Shown: piece by piece, positions 27,222 to 35,896 of the stretch
How positions within the stretch are numbered: position 1 is the first letter of the stretch
Layout: each line of letters opens with the position of its first letter
From: Burkholderiales bacterium
Lineage (GTDB): Bacteria > Pseudomonadota > Gammaproteobacteria > Burkholderiales > Burkholderiaceae_C
Length of the DNA: 40,308 bases
Direction: 5' to 3'
NCBI GenBank assembly: GCA_019510465.1
Contig: JAEKKH010000151.1
Location: forward strand, 1 to 40,308
Notes under the pieces: model-generated
Database searches by the model: none
The model's input: the letters and a program-made list of their open reading frames with translations, nothing else
Told to the model about the DNA's origin: nothing
Made by a program: the position numbers and the translations under genes

Positions 27222-28205
27222 ATGATCCGCTTCCAACGCCTGTTCCAACTGAGTGTCCTGTCAGGCGCCATCGCCCTCGGCGGCGGCGCCCTGCTCACCG
27301 CCGCGCCCGCGGCCCGTGCCGCCGCGCCGCAGGTGCGCACCCAGGCGCCCGGCTTCTACCGCGCCGTGCTGGGCGATTTCGAGATCACCGCGCTGAGCGA
27401 CGGCACCGTCGACCTCGACGTGCCCAAGCTGCTGCACGAGCCGGCCGCAAAGACGAACGCCGCGCTGGCGCGCGACTTCGTCAAGGCCCCCCTCGAGACC
27501 TCGGTCAACGCGTTCCTGGTCAACACCGGCACGAAGCTGGTGCTGATCGACGCGGGCTCCGGGTCGCTGTTCGGCCCGACGCTGGGCAAGCTCGCCGACA
27601 GCATCAAGGCGGCAGGCTACAGGCCCGATCAGGTCGACGACATCTTCATCACGCACTTCCACCCGGACCACGTCGGCGGCCTGTCGGCCGATGGCCAGCG
27701 CGTGTTCCCCAACGCCACGCTGCACGCCGACAAGGCGGAGTCGGACTTCTGGCTGTCGCAGGCCAACCTCGACAAGGCGCCGGCCGACATGAAGGGCTTC
27801 TTCCAGGGCGCGATGGGCTCGGTCAATCCCTACGTGGCGGCCGGCAGGTACCAGCCGTTCGAGGGCGACGGCGAGCCGGTGCCCGGCATCCACACCCACG
27901 CCACGCACGGCCACACCGCGGGCCACACGAGCTACGTCGTCGAGAGCAAGGGCCAGCGCCTGGTCGTGATCGGCGACCTGATCCACGTGGCCGCGGTGCA
28001 GCTGCCCGACCCGGGCGTGACGATCGGGTTCGACTCCGACGCGAAGGCCGCCGCGGCCGCGCGCGACGCGGTCTTCAGGCAGGCGGCCAGGGACGGCTCG
28101 ATGGTGGCCGCCGCCCACCTGCAGTTCCCCGGACTGGGCCACCTGCGCGCGGCCGGGAAGGCGTGGCAGTGGGTGCCGGTCAACTACACGACCGAGTTGA
28201 AGTGA
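27222..28205 (+). CDS. MBL-fold metallo-hydrolase, exported
   Basis: A 327-residue metallo-beta-lactamase superfamily hydrolase. Residues 1-34 are a signal peptide (hydrophobic core then PAARAAA), so it acts in the periplasm or outside. The HxHxDH metal motif THFHPDHVGG gives His145, His147, Asp149 and His150. Later ligands are in HGHTAGHTSY and VIGDLIH. The family includes lactonases, arylsulfatase-like and beta-lactamase-like enzymes; the exact substrate cannot be read. Divergence from a LysR regulator suggests inducible expression by a small molecule. It ends 61 bases before the converging TPR gene. Confidence 0.92.
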   Translation: MIRFQRLFQLSVLSGAIALGGGALLTAAPAARAAAPQVRTQAPGFYRAVLGDFEITALSDGTVDLDVPKLLHEPAAKTNAALARDFVKAPLETSVNAFLVNTGTKLVLIDAGSGSLFGPTLGKLADSIKAAGYRPDQVDDIFITHFHPDHVGGLSADGQRVFPNATLHADKAESDFWLSQANLDKAPADMKGFFQGAMGSVNPYVAAGRYQPFEGDGEPVPGIHTHATHGHTAGHTSYVVESKGQRLVVIGDLIHVAAVQLPDPGVTIGFDSDAKAAAAARDAVFRQAARDGSMVAAAHLQFPGLGHLRAAGKAWQWVPVNYTTELK

Positions 28206-28266
28206 GCGGGCGGGGCTGGAGGCATCGCGCCGCCGGCTCCTGGTTGCCCGAGCGCCGCGGGACGCC

Positions 28267-29469
28267 TCAGCGCGTGGCCGACGCGGCGGACGCCGCCGAA
28301 GCCGCCGCCCGCGCCGCTTCGATGGTGGGGCCGGGCGCGCGCAGCGGCTGGCCCATCGCGCGCAGTTCGGCCGTCGCGCCTTCGTACTCGTGGAAGTTGA
28401 CCGGGCATTCCCTGGCCGCGGCGCGGAACTGCTCGACGGCGTCGGACCGCTGGCGCAGCACGGCGTCCTCGCCCAGGTAGAAGTGCGCCTCGCAGACCTG
28501 CGACAGGTCGCGTGCATCCTGCGAACGCCTGGCGTCGGCCAGCAGCGCGTCCTCGCTGATCGAGCCGCGCAGGAAGTCGATCACCGGCCCCGGCCACGGC
28601 AACCCCGGGCCGGGCGGGGTGCCGGGGCCCAGCGCGCCGCTGGCGCGTTCCATGCCGGTCAGCCTTGCGAGCGCCAGGTAGCGCCAGATGCGCCAGTACA
28701 GGCCGTCCGGCGCCGGCGGCGGACGCCTGGCCAGCGACGCCGCGGCGTCGCCGAACTGGCGCATCAGGAACTGCGTCGAGCCGATGACGAACGGGTCATC
28801 CGGCCGCGGCGCGAGCGCGTGCGCGGCCTCGTAGTCGGCGAGCGCGCCGGCGTGGTCGCCCGCGTTGTTGCGCAGCACGCCGCGCAGCCGCAGCACCACC
28901 GGGGACTTCGGGTCGAGCGCCAGCGCGTGCTCGACGTCGGCGCGCGCTGCCGGGAAGTCGGGCCGCGCCACGTTGATCGACGCGCGCATCTCCCAGGCCT
29001 GGGCCGAGCCGGGGCGCGCCGCGATCACGCGGTCGATGTCGGCCAGCGCCGCGGCGTGATCCTTCTTCGCCGTTGCCAGCTCGGCGTGCATCATCGCCAG
29101 GCCGACGTCGCCGGGGGCCGCCTTGGCCGCGGCCTCGATGCCGGCCGGCGTGAGCTGGTTGGCGAGCTTGAGCTTCAGCCCGGCGTGCGCGGTGACGAAG
29201 CGCAGGTCCTCGGGCTGGAACTGGTCGGCGCGCGCCAGTGCGTCCAGCGCGGCGTCGTCGCGCCTGGCCGCGCGGTCGGCCTCGGCGGCCTTGGCCAGGG
29301 CCAGCGCGCAGGCGCGGTTGGCGGCCTTGTCGGCGGTGGGCGCCGCGCACCGGGCCGCGGCGGGCATGGAGGCGGCGGAGGTGACCGGCGTGGGGGCATC
29401 GGCGCCGAAAGCGGGCAGGGTCAGCGAGGCCGCGAGCAGGGCGGCGGTCGCGCGAAGCGGGACGTTCAT
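28267..29469 (-). CDS. Exported TPR-repeat protein
   Basis: A 400-residue protein with a signal peptide (MNVPLRATAALLAASLTLPA, cut after FGA) and several tetratricopeptide-like helix pairs, for example DHAAALADIDRVIAARPGSA, FPAARADVEHALALDPKSP and GDHAGALADYEAAHALAP. The C-terminal part resembles another repeat set with CEAHFYLGEDAV. Such proteins are usually periplasmic scaffolds. The stop is followed by an Ala-rich end. It starts at the ATG at 29469; seven upstream codons in frame are not needed. It is divergent from the CorA-type transporter gene, 114 bases apart. No partner is identified. Confidence 0.85.
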   Translation of the reverse strand: MNVPLRATAALLAASLTLPAFGADAPTPVTSAASMPAAARCAAPTADKAANRACALALAKAAEADRAARRDDAALDALARADQFQPEDLRFVTAHAGLKLKLANQLTPAGIEAAAKAAPGDVGLAMMHAELATAKKDHAAALADIDRVIAARPGSAQAWEMRASINVARPDFPAARADVEHALALDPKSPVVLRLRGVLRNNAGDHAGALADYEAAHALAPRPDDPFVIGSTQFLMRQFGDAAASLARRPPPAPDGLYWRIWRYLALARLTGMERASGALGPGTPPGPGLPWPGPVIDFLRGSISEDALLADARRSQDARDLSQVCEAHFYLGEDAVLRQRSDAVEQFRAAARECPVNFHEYEGATAELRAMGQPLRAPGPTIEAARAAASAASAASATR

Positions 29470-29583
29470 GCGGTACGGTCGAGAAGGCACCGGGTGCCGA
29501 TGGCGACGATCTTGCCACGGGCCTGTAAAAGTCCCGCAAGGTCGCGCGCTACCATCCGGCGGTCGTCATGGGAGGTCCCGGCA

Positions 29584-30642
29584 ATGAGCCAGCAAGAACG
29601 AACCGCGCAAACCGCCGGCACGCCGTCGTCCGCCCTCGGGGACATGCGCTACGGCTCCGATCCCAACGGCCTGATCTGCGGCTACCTGTTCGCGGGTGGC
29701 GCGCCCGGCGTGGCGATCGACCTGACCGGCGCGCTGGCCTGGCTCGCCGACGAGGCGTCCGCCGCCCCGGGCGACTTCGTCTGGCTGCACTTCAACCTCA
29801 CCGACGCCGGCGCCGAGCACTGGATCGGGCGCAACCTGGCCGTCGCGCCGGAGTTCTTCGAGGCGCTGCACGAAGGGTCGCGCTCGACGCGCATCGAGGA
29901 CGCCCGCGACACGCTGGTGGCCGTCGTCAACGACGTCTCCTTCGAGTTCTCGTTCGACCCGTCGCAGATCGAGACCTTGTGGGCCAACGTCGGCCCGCGC
30001 ATGGCGATCACGGCGCGGGTGCACGCGCTGCGCTCGATCGACCGCCTGCGCCATGCGGTGCGCCAGGGCATCACGTTCCGCTCGTCGCTGCTGTTCCTGG
30101 ACCGCCTGCTGCGCGACCAGGGCGACGTGATGGTGCGCATCGTGCGCCAGGCCACGCTGCAGGTGGACGAGGTGGAGGACAAGCTGCTGGTCGGCCGCCT
30201 GGGCGACAAGCGCGAGGATCTCGGCAAGCTGCGCCGCGTGCTGGTGCGCCTGCAGCGCCTGCTCGCGCCGGAGCCAGGTGCGCTGTTCCGCCTGCTGCGC
30301 CAGCCGCCGCCGTGGACGAGCGACGTCGACCTCGACGCGCTGCGCCAGGCCACCGAGGAGTTCTCGCTGGTGCTGCGCGACCTCGCGTCGCTGCAGGACC
30401 GCATCAAGCTGCTGCAGGACGAGATCGCCGCGCAGGTGGGCGAGCACACGAATTCCAGCGTGTTCACGCTGACCGTCGTGACCGTGCTCGCCCTGCCGAT
30501 CAACCTCGTCGCCGGCCTGCTGGGGATGAACGTCGGCGGCATCCCGCTCGCGCAGGACCCGCACGGCTTCCTGTGGGTGGCGGCGCTGGTGGGCGGCTTC
30601 ACCGGCTTGGCCGGCTGGGTCGCCTTCCGCCGCCGCGACTGA
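29584..30642 (+). CDS. CorA/ZntB-family divalent cation transporter
   Basis: A 352-residue inner-membrane transporter of the CorA superfamily. It has a long cytosolic N-terminal domain with a helical stalk (LVVRLQRLL-like and EEFSLVLRDLASLQDRIKLL), then two C-terminal membrane helices: FTLTVVTVLALPINLVAGLL, and WVAALVGGFTGLAG. The GMN signature is present as LGMNVGG. The N-terminal domain (GDFVWLHFNLTD, VVNDVSFEFSF) is closer to ZntB than to CorA, so it may move zinc rather than magnesium. GGGAGG lies upstream of the ATG. It ends 6 bases before the converging ene-reductase gene. Confidence 0.92.
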   Translation: MSQQERTAQTAGTPSSALGDMRYGSDPNGLICGYLFAGGAPGVAIDLTGALAWLADEASAAPGDFVWLHFNLTDAGAEHWIGRNLAVAPEFFEALHEGSRSTRIEDARDTLVAVVNDVSFEFSFDPSQIETLWANVGPRMAITARVHALRSIDRLRHAVRQGITFRSSLLFLDRLLRDQGDVMVRIVRQATLQVDEVEDKLLVGRLGDKREDLGKLRRVLVRLQRLLAPEPGALFRLLRQPPPWTSDVDLDALRQATEEFSLVLRDLASLQDRIKLLQDEIAAQVGEHTNSSVFTLTVVTVLALPINLVAGLLGMNVGGIPLAQDPHGFLWVAALVGGFTGLAGWVAFRRRD

Positions 30643-30648
30643 GCGCGC

Positions 30649-31722
30649 TCAGGCGAGTGCCGGATAGTCGGTGTAGCCCTTGGCGCCCGGCGTGTAGAAC
30701 GTGGCCGCGTCGGCGTCGTTCATCGGCGCGGCGGCCTTCATGCGTGCGACGAGGTCGGGGTTGGCGAGGAACGGGCGGCCGAACGCCACCAGGTCGGCGT
30801 CGCCCGCGGCCAGCAGCTGCTGCGCGCTGGCCGCGTCGAATCCGCCGGCGGCGATGAACGGGCCGTTGAACGCGCGGCGCAGCGTCGTCTTGATCGCGGC
30901 CGGCACGGGCGGCGCGCCGATGGCCGAGTGATCGAGCACATGCAGGTACATCAGGCCCAGCGTCGAGAGTTCGGTCACCAGGGCGAGGTACTGCGCATCG
31001 ACGTCGGCGAACGGACCGGTGCCGTTGAACACGCCGTAGGGCGACAGGCGGATGCCGACCTTGTCGCCGCCGATGGCCGCCGCCGCGGCGCGCGCCACCT
31101 CCAGCGCGAAACGGTTGCGGCCGGCGATGCTGCCGCCGTAGCCGTCGGTGCGCGTGTTGACGTTGGCATTCAGGAACTGCTCGATCAGGTAGCCGTTGGC
31201 GGCATGCAGCTCGATGCCGTCGAAGCCGGCCTCGACGGCCAGGCGCGCGCACTGCGCGAATTCCTCCACCGCACGGGCGATGTCGGCCTCGGTCATCACG
31301 CGCGGCGCGGTGTGCGGCTGCATGCCGTGAGCGTCGGTGTACATCTGGCCGGGAAGCGTCTCGGCGGTCGGGCTCAGCACCTGCGCGCCGGTCGGCAGGT
31401 TGGCGGCGTGGCCGACGCGGCCGGTGTGCATCACCTGCACCACGATGCGGCCGCCCTTCGCGTGCACCGCGTCGGTGACCTGCTTCCATGCGGCCACGTG
31501 GCGTGCCTCGAACAGGCCGGGGATGCGGGCGTAGCCCAGGCCGTTGGGCGACGGCGAGGTGCCTTCGGTGACGATCAGGCCGGCGGAGGCGCGCTGGGCG
31601 TAGTACTCGGCCATCATCGCGTTGGGCGTGTTGGCCTCGACGGCGCGGCTGCGGGTCATCGGCGACATCACCGTGCGGTTGGAGAGCGTCAGGTTGCGGA
31701 TCTGGATCGGGTCGAACAGCAT
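30649..31722 (-). CDS. Alkene reductase, Old Yellow Enzyme family (NemA-like)
   Basis: A 357-residue FMN-dependent TIM-barrel reductase that uses NAD(P)H to reduce activated C=C bonds or nitro compounds. It opens MLFDPIQIRNLTLSNRTVMSP, with GLIVTEGTSPSPNGLGY, IVVQVMHTGRVGH and the active-site ELHAANGYL (the His and Asn pair that holds the substrate carbonyl), then VAFGRPFLANPDL at the phosphate-binding end. This is the NemA group. The ATG at 31722 is chosen, with AAGG upstream; the frame stays open 21 codons further. It may serve electrophile detoxification. No regulator of the TetR/NemR kind lies next to it. Confidence 0.94.
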   Translation of the reverse strand: MLFDPIQIRNLTLSNRTVMSPMTRSRAVEANTPNAMMAEYYAQRASAGLIVTEGTSPSPNGLGYARIPGLFEARHVAAWKQVTDAVHAKGGRIVVQVMHTGRVGHAANLPTGAQVLSPTAETLPGQMYTDAHGMQPHTAPRVMTEADIARAVEEFAQCARLAVEAGFDGIELHAANGYLIEQFLNANVNTRTDGYGGSIAGRNRFALEVARAAAAAIGGDKVGIRLSPYGVFNGTGPFADVDAQYLALVTELSTLGLMYLHVLDHSAIGAPPVPAAIKTTLRRAFNGPFIAAGGFDAASAQQLLAAGDADLVAFGRPFLANPDLVARMKAAAPMNDADAATFYTPGAKGYTDYPALA

Positions 31723-31829
31723 GGGGCGCCTTCGCGAAGAGTTGAGAGTTGGGCGCATGATAGGAGCGACGTGCGTTGTCCTCATGGTCTGTCATGCCTT
31801 TCGGAAACTGGCAGGACTACGATGGCCGC

Positions 31830-32510
31830 ATGACCCGCCCGCCATCGACGTCCGCCCGCGCGAAGGCCTCCGCCGCCTTCACGCCGCTCGGCCTGGCAAG
31901 CGAGCTCGATGCCGCGAAGGCCGCGGCCGCCCGGGCCTGGAACGCGCCCGCGCTGGCCGCCGCGCCGGTGGTGTGGCTGCGCGATCACGCCGCGGAGATG
32001 GCGCCGCCGGACGCGGCCGACGTCGCGGGCCTGCGCGCATTCCTGCTGGCGCTCGAGGTCGAGACGCCGGCCACGGCCGGTCCGTCGGGCGCCACGCCCG
32101 CCGAGGATCCGGGTTCGGCGCTCGACGCCCCGCTGTGCGCGCTGTGCCGCGGCCGCTGCTGCCGATTCGGCCTCGACGGCCGGGCCTTCCTCGAGCCGCA
32201 GCACCTGCGAGCCTGGCTCGCGCGCCATCCCGGCGCGGCCTGGGTCGATGCGGTCGACCACTGGCTCGGCTTCATCGGCGCGCAGCACCTGCGCGGATCC
32301 TGCCTGTTCCACGGCCGTGCCGGCTGCACGCTGCCGCGCGAGCGCCGCTCGGACGTGTGCAACCAGTTCGCATGCGACGCGCTGGAACAGGCGCGCGACG
32401 TCGCGGCGGCGGATCCGCGCGCGGCCGTGGTGGCGGGCATCGCGGCGGCGCATGCGCTGCGCCGCGCGGCGGTGGTGTCCGCCGAAGGCCTGCGTCCACT
32501 GTTCCCGTAG
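31830..32510 (+). CDS. YkgJ-like cysteine cluster protein
   Basis: A 226-residue protein. The first 90 residues are Ala/Pro-rich and variable. Residues about 102-180 hold a cysteine set, CALCRGRCCRFG, then CLFHGRAGCTLP and SDVCNQFACDAL. This is the CxxCxxxCC-type motif of the YkgJ family, thought to bind zinc or an iron-sulphur centre. The function of the family is not established. The ATG at 31830 is one choice; an in-frame ATG at 31794 would add 12 residues. It is divergent from the alkene reductase gene, 107 bases away. Confidence 0.75.
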   Translation: MTRPPSTSARAKASAAFTPLGLASELDAAKAAAARAWNAPALAAAPVVWLRDHAAEMAPPDAADVAGLRAFLLALEVETPATAGPSGATPAEDPGSALDAPLCALCRGRCCRFGLDGRAFLEPQHLRAWLARHPGAAWVDAVDHWLGFIGAQHLRGSCLFHGRAGCTLPRERRSDVCNQFACDALEQARDVAAADPRAAVVAGIAAAHALRRAAVVSAEGLRPLFP

Positions 32511-32631
32511 GTCGGGCCGTCGCGCGGGCTCCGCAGGGCCGGGACGCGGGTCGAACGATCCGCCCGGCGTCCGAAGACGAAGGCCGCGTGCCCGGAGCAA
32601 TGCGCGGTCCGCCAGACGACCGGCCGGCCTG

Positions 32632-33549
32632 TCAATTCTCGCCGTAGTGGTCCGGCACCATCATGTCCTCGGGCACGGCCTGGCGCGAGTAGTGCTCGTG
32701 GCGCAGGCGCTCGGGCAGTTGCACCGGCGGGTGCTGGACCTCCGTGTACGGGAACTGGCCCAGCAGGTGGTGGATGCAGTTCAGGCGCGCCAGCTTCTTG
32801 TCGACGGCCTGCACCACCCACCAGGGCGACTCGGCGGAATGCGTGCGTTCCAGCATCACTTCCTTGGCCTTGGTGTATTCCTCCCAGCGGCGGCGGCTCT
32901 CGAGGTCCATCGGGCTCAGCTTCCACTGCTTGAGCGGGTCGTGGATGCGGCTCAGGAAGCGCAGCTCCTGCTCGTCGTCGGTGATCGAGAACCAGTACTT
33001 GATCAGCTTGATGCCCGAGCGCTGCAGCATGCCCTCGAACGCGGGCACGGAGCGGAAGAACTCCTCGTATTCGTCGTCGGTGCAGAAGCCCATCACGCGC
33101 TCGACGCCGGCGCGGTTGTACCAGCTGCGGTCGAACAGCACCATCTCGCCGGCGGCGGGCAGGTGCGCGGCATAGCGCTGGAAGTACCACTGCGTGCGCT
33201 CGCGGTCGTTGGGCGCGGGCAGGGCGACGGTGCGGCACACGCGCGGGTTCAGGCGCTGGGTGATGCGCTTGATGACGCCGCCCTTGCCGGCCGCATCGCG
33301 GCCCTCGAACAGGATCACCACCTTCTGGCGCGTGCTCGACACCCAGTCCTGCAGCTTCACGAGCTCGCCCTGCAGGCGGAACAGCTCGCGGAAGTAGCGC
33401 GCGCGCGCCGTCGCGTCCTCGCCGCTGGCGTCCAGCGGGTCGGCGACGAGGCGGTCCTCCATCTCCATCTCGATCTCCTCGTCGTAGCCGTCCACGAGCT
33501 CGCGCTCGATGCGGCGGCGCATCGCGTCCTGGTCGAACAATGCATTCAT
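32632..33549 (-). CDS. ppk2: Polyphosphate kinase 2
   Basis: A 305-residue PPK2-family enzyme that moves phosphate between polyphosphate and nucleoside diphosphates. The Walker A loop is FEGRDAAGKGGVIKR. The lid and Walker B region is VLFDRSWYNRAGVERVMG. QFPYTE and HYSRQ-type strings near the end match one-domain (class I) PPK2. It has the usual size. GGAGGA lies six bases before its ATG, just after the stop of the pit gene. The 16-base gap makes a pit-ppk2 operon, which links phosphate uptake to polyphosphate turnover. Direction of the reaction in vivo (NTP regeneration or polymer synthesis) is not shown by sequence. Confidence 0.95.
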   Translation of the reverse strand: MNALFDQDAMRRRIERELVDGYDEEIEMEMEDRLVADPLDASGEDATARARYFRELFRLQGELVKLQDWVSSTRQKVVILFEGRDAAGKGGVIKRITQRLNPRVCRTVALPAPNDRERTQWYFQRYAAHLPAAGEMVLFDRSWYNRAGVERVMGFCTDDEYEEFFRSVPAFEGMLQRSGIKLIKYWFSITDDEQELRFLSRIHDPLKQWKLSPMDLESRRRWEEYTKAKEVMLERTHSAESPWWVVQAVDKKLARLNCIHHLLGQFPYTEVQHPPVQLPERLRHEHYSRQAVPEDMMVPDHYGEN

Positions 33550-33565
33550 GTGAGTTCCTCCGGAA

Positions 33566-35179
33566 TCAGAACAGCTTGGCGAACAGCCAGTACAGCGAAC
33601 CCGACAGCAGGATGGCCGCCGGCAGCGTCAGCACCCAGGCCATCGCGAGGTTGCGGATCGTGGACCACTGCAGGCCCGACCGGTTGGCGGCCATCGTGCC
33701 CGCCACGCCGGACGACAGCACGTGCGTCGTGGACACCGGCAGGCCGAAGCTGTCGGCCAGGCCGATCGTGAACATCGCCACCAGCTCGGCCGACATGCCC
33801 TGCGCGTAGGTCAGGTGCGACTTGCCGATCTTCTCGCCGACGGTGATGACGATGCGCTTCCAGCCCACCATCGTGCCCAGGCCCAGCGCGATGGCCACGG
33901 CCACCTTCACCCACAGCGGGATGAACTTGGTCGCCGCGTCGATGTTCTTCTTGAACGCCATCAGCTTGTCGCGGGTGCCGGCGGCGAGCTTGACGTGAGC
34001 GTCCTTGTCGACGAGGCGGATCGTCTCCGAGGCCAGGTACATGTCGTTGCGCACGTTGGCGACCGCGGCCGCCGGCACCTTGGCCAGCGTGTCGTGCTGC
34101 TGCACCTGGTCGCCGATCGAGCCGGCGATGGCGGCCAGCGCGGGCAGGGTGTCGGGCTCGACGGCCTTGGTGCGCACATAGTGAGACAGCGTCGCGCGCG
34201 CGTCCGCGGGCGCGGCGCCGGGGGCGTCGGCGCTCAGCGAGGCCTGCGCCGCGTGCGCGACGACGGCGAACTGCGTGGTCTGGTCGGCGGGCATCGCGCG
34301 GTTGAGCGCATACGAGATCGGCACCGTGCCCACCAGGATCAGCATGATCAGGCCCATGCCCTTCTGGCCGTCGTTGGAGCCGTGCGAGAACGACACGCCC
34401 GTGCAGGTCAGCACCAGCAGCCCGCGGATCCACCACGGCGGCGGCGTCGAGCCCTTGGGCGCCTCGTACAACGCCTTGTTCTTCACCAGCGCGCGCAGCG
34501 CCAGCAGCAGCAAGGCGGAGACGACGAAGCCGATCAGCGGCGACAGCAGCAGCGAGTAGCCGATCTTGACGGCCTGCGACCAGTCGACGCCGCTGGTGCC
34601 GTCGCGCCCGTGCATCAGCGCGTTGGCCACGCCCACGCCGATGATGGAGCCGATCAGCGTGTGCGACGACGACGCCGGCAGCCCGAGCGCCCAGGTGCCC
34701 AGGTTCCACACGATGGCCGCGATCAGCAGCGCGAACACCATCGCGAAGCCTGCCGACGAGCCCACCTGCAGGATCAGCTCCACCGGCAGCAGCGAGATGA
34801 TGCCGAAGGCGACCGCGCCGCTGGAGACGAGCACGCCCAGGAAGTTGAACAGGCCCGACCACATCACCGCCACCTGCGGCGGCAGCGAGTTGGTGTAGAT
34901 CACGGTGGCCACCGCGTTGGCGGTGTCGTGGAAGCCGTTGACGAACTCGAAGCCGAGCGCGATCAGCAGCGCCAGGCCGAGCAGCACGAACGGCCAGATC
35001 GCGGTGGCCTGCTCGCCGGAGCCGGCGTAGTCGGTGGCGATGCTCCAGGCCGTGTAGCCCAGGCCGGCCAGCAGCAGGCCGGCGAACACGATCCAGGTGG
35101 CCTTGCCGGGCTTGTGGTCCAGGCGCGGACGGGCGGGCGCGGCCAGCCCGCCGGGCATCGAGCCGACATTGGTGTTCAT
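33566..35179 (-). CDS. pit: Inorganic phosphate transporter, PiT family
   Basis: A 537-residue low-affinity phosphate (metal-phosphate/proton) symporter of the inner membrane. Both PHO-4 signature regions are present: FVNGFHDTANAVATV and, after the central loop, FSHGSNDGQKGMGL. About ten or more hydrophobic helices flank a large cytosolic loop (about residues 300-420, rich in Ala/Asp/Lys), which accounts for the length above the 499 residues of E. coli PitA. I start at the ATG at 35179; the frame extends 22 codons further without support. It is the first gene of a two-gene unit with ppk2. Confidence 0.95.
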   Translation of the reverse strand: MNTNVGSMPGGLAAPARPRLDHKPGKATWIVFAGLLLAGLGYTAWSIATDYAGSGEQATAIWPFVLLGLALLIALGFEFVNGFHDTANAVATVIYTNSLPPQVAVMWSGLFNFLGVLVSSGAVAFGIISLLPVELILQVGSSAGFAMVFALLIAAIVWNLGTWALGLPASSSHTLIGSIIGVGVANALMHGRDGTSGVDWSQAVKIGYSLLLSPLIGFVVSALLLLALRALVKNKALYEAPKGSTPPPWWIRGLLVLTCTGVSFSHGSNDGQKGMGLIMLILVGTVPISYALNRAMPADQTTQFAVVAHAAQASLSADAPGAAPADARATLSHYVRTKAVEPDTLPALAAIAGSIGDQVQQHDTLAKVPAAAVANVRNDMYLASETIRLVDKDAHVKLAAGTRDKLMAFKKNIDAATKFIPLWVKVAVAIALGLGTMVGWKRIVITVGEKIGKSHLTYAQGMSAELVAMFTIGLADSFGLPVSTTHVLSSGVAGTMAANRSGLQWSTIRNLAMAWVLTLPAAILLSGSLYWLFAKLF

Positions 35180-35306
35180 GATGGGAATCCCTCTTCGTGA
35201 CTTGGCGTGAGACAACCGGGGGATCGTCGGGCGGCCGTGTGACATCGGGGTGACAGCCGTTCGAAACGGCGGCGCGGCCTCGCCGTGCCCGGCTCCTGCC
35301 GTCCGT

Positions 35307-35783
35307 TCAGGCCTTGAGCTTGCGCGGCGGCGCCGGCGGCTGCCAGGTCAGCGGCTGCCACATCGGCAGCGCGGCCAGCGCCGGGCTGCTGGCGACGAGA
35401 TCGGCCAGCGTGTAGTGGTCGAGCTCGGCGAAGAACGCCTTCATCGCCAGCGCGAGCGCCTGCTGCAGGCCGCAACCGTCGGTCAGCACGCAGCGGTTGG
35501 CCTCGCCGAAGCATTCGACCAGCGCGAAATCGGCCTCCAGCCGCTGGATCACCTGGCCCAGGCGGAGCGAGCGCGGCGCCGCGGCCAGGCGCATGCCGCC
35601 GTTGCGGCCGCGCACGGTGTCCACCCAGCCCGTCTTGCCCAGCACGTGGGCCACCTTGGTGAGGTGGGCGTCGGAGATGTCGAACGCCTTGGCGACGTCC
35701 GCGATCGTCACCAGGGATTCGGTGCGGGTGGCCAGCACGAGCAGCACCCGCAGGGCGTAGTCGGTGAAGACGGTCAGTCGCAT
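35307..35783 (-). CDS. nsrR: Rrf2-family nitric-oxide-sensing repressor NsrR
   Basis: A 158-residue Rrf2 regulator. It starts MRLTVFTDYALRVLLVLA, the usual NsrR opening, followed by a winged HTH with the recognition helix around DAHLTKVAHVLGKTGWV and the wing GRNGGMRLA. The three Fe-S ligand cysteines are Cys91, Cys98 and Cys104 (ECFGEANRCVLTDGCGL). NsrR holds an Fe-S cluster that is destroyed by nitric oxide, which derepresses its targets. It is divergent from nnrS, a known member of the NsrR regulon. The C-terminal tail is Pro/Trp-rich, unlike the E. coli protein. Confidence 0.93.
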   Translation of the reverse strand: MRLTVFTDYALRVLLVLATRTESLVTIADVAKAFDISDAHLTKVAHVLGKTGWVDTVRGRNGGMRLAAAPRSLRLGQVIQRLEADFALVECFGEANRCVLTDGCGLQQALALAMKAFFAELDHYTLADLVASSPALAALPMWQPLTWQPPAPPRKLKA

Positions 35784-35850
35784 AAAGATTCATTCTACAT
35801 GTTGCTTTTAAGGTGCCAAGGCCATAAGATATATTAAAGATGAATGTTTG
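35784..35850. promoter_or_regulatory. Probable NsrR-controlled divergent promoter of nsrR and nnrS
   Basis: An AT-rich region between the genes contains AAAGATGAATGTTTG (35836-35850), close to the AAGATGYATTT half-site of the NsrR box, and AAAGATTCATT (35784-35794), a second weaker match next to the nsrR start codon. A promoter toward nnrS may be TTGCTT (35803-35808) and TAAGAT (35825-35830) at 16-base spacing. The half-site just after the -10 box would block transcription. The second arm of a full 23-bp box is degenerate at both places. Confidence 0.55.
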
Positions 35851-35896
35851 ACATTGCCGCGGCGCGCGCGGCCGGCCCGAAGAACGAAAGACGACC

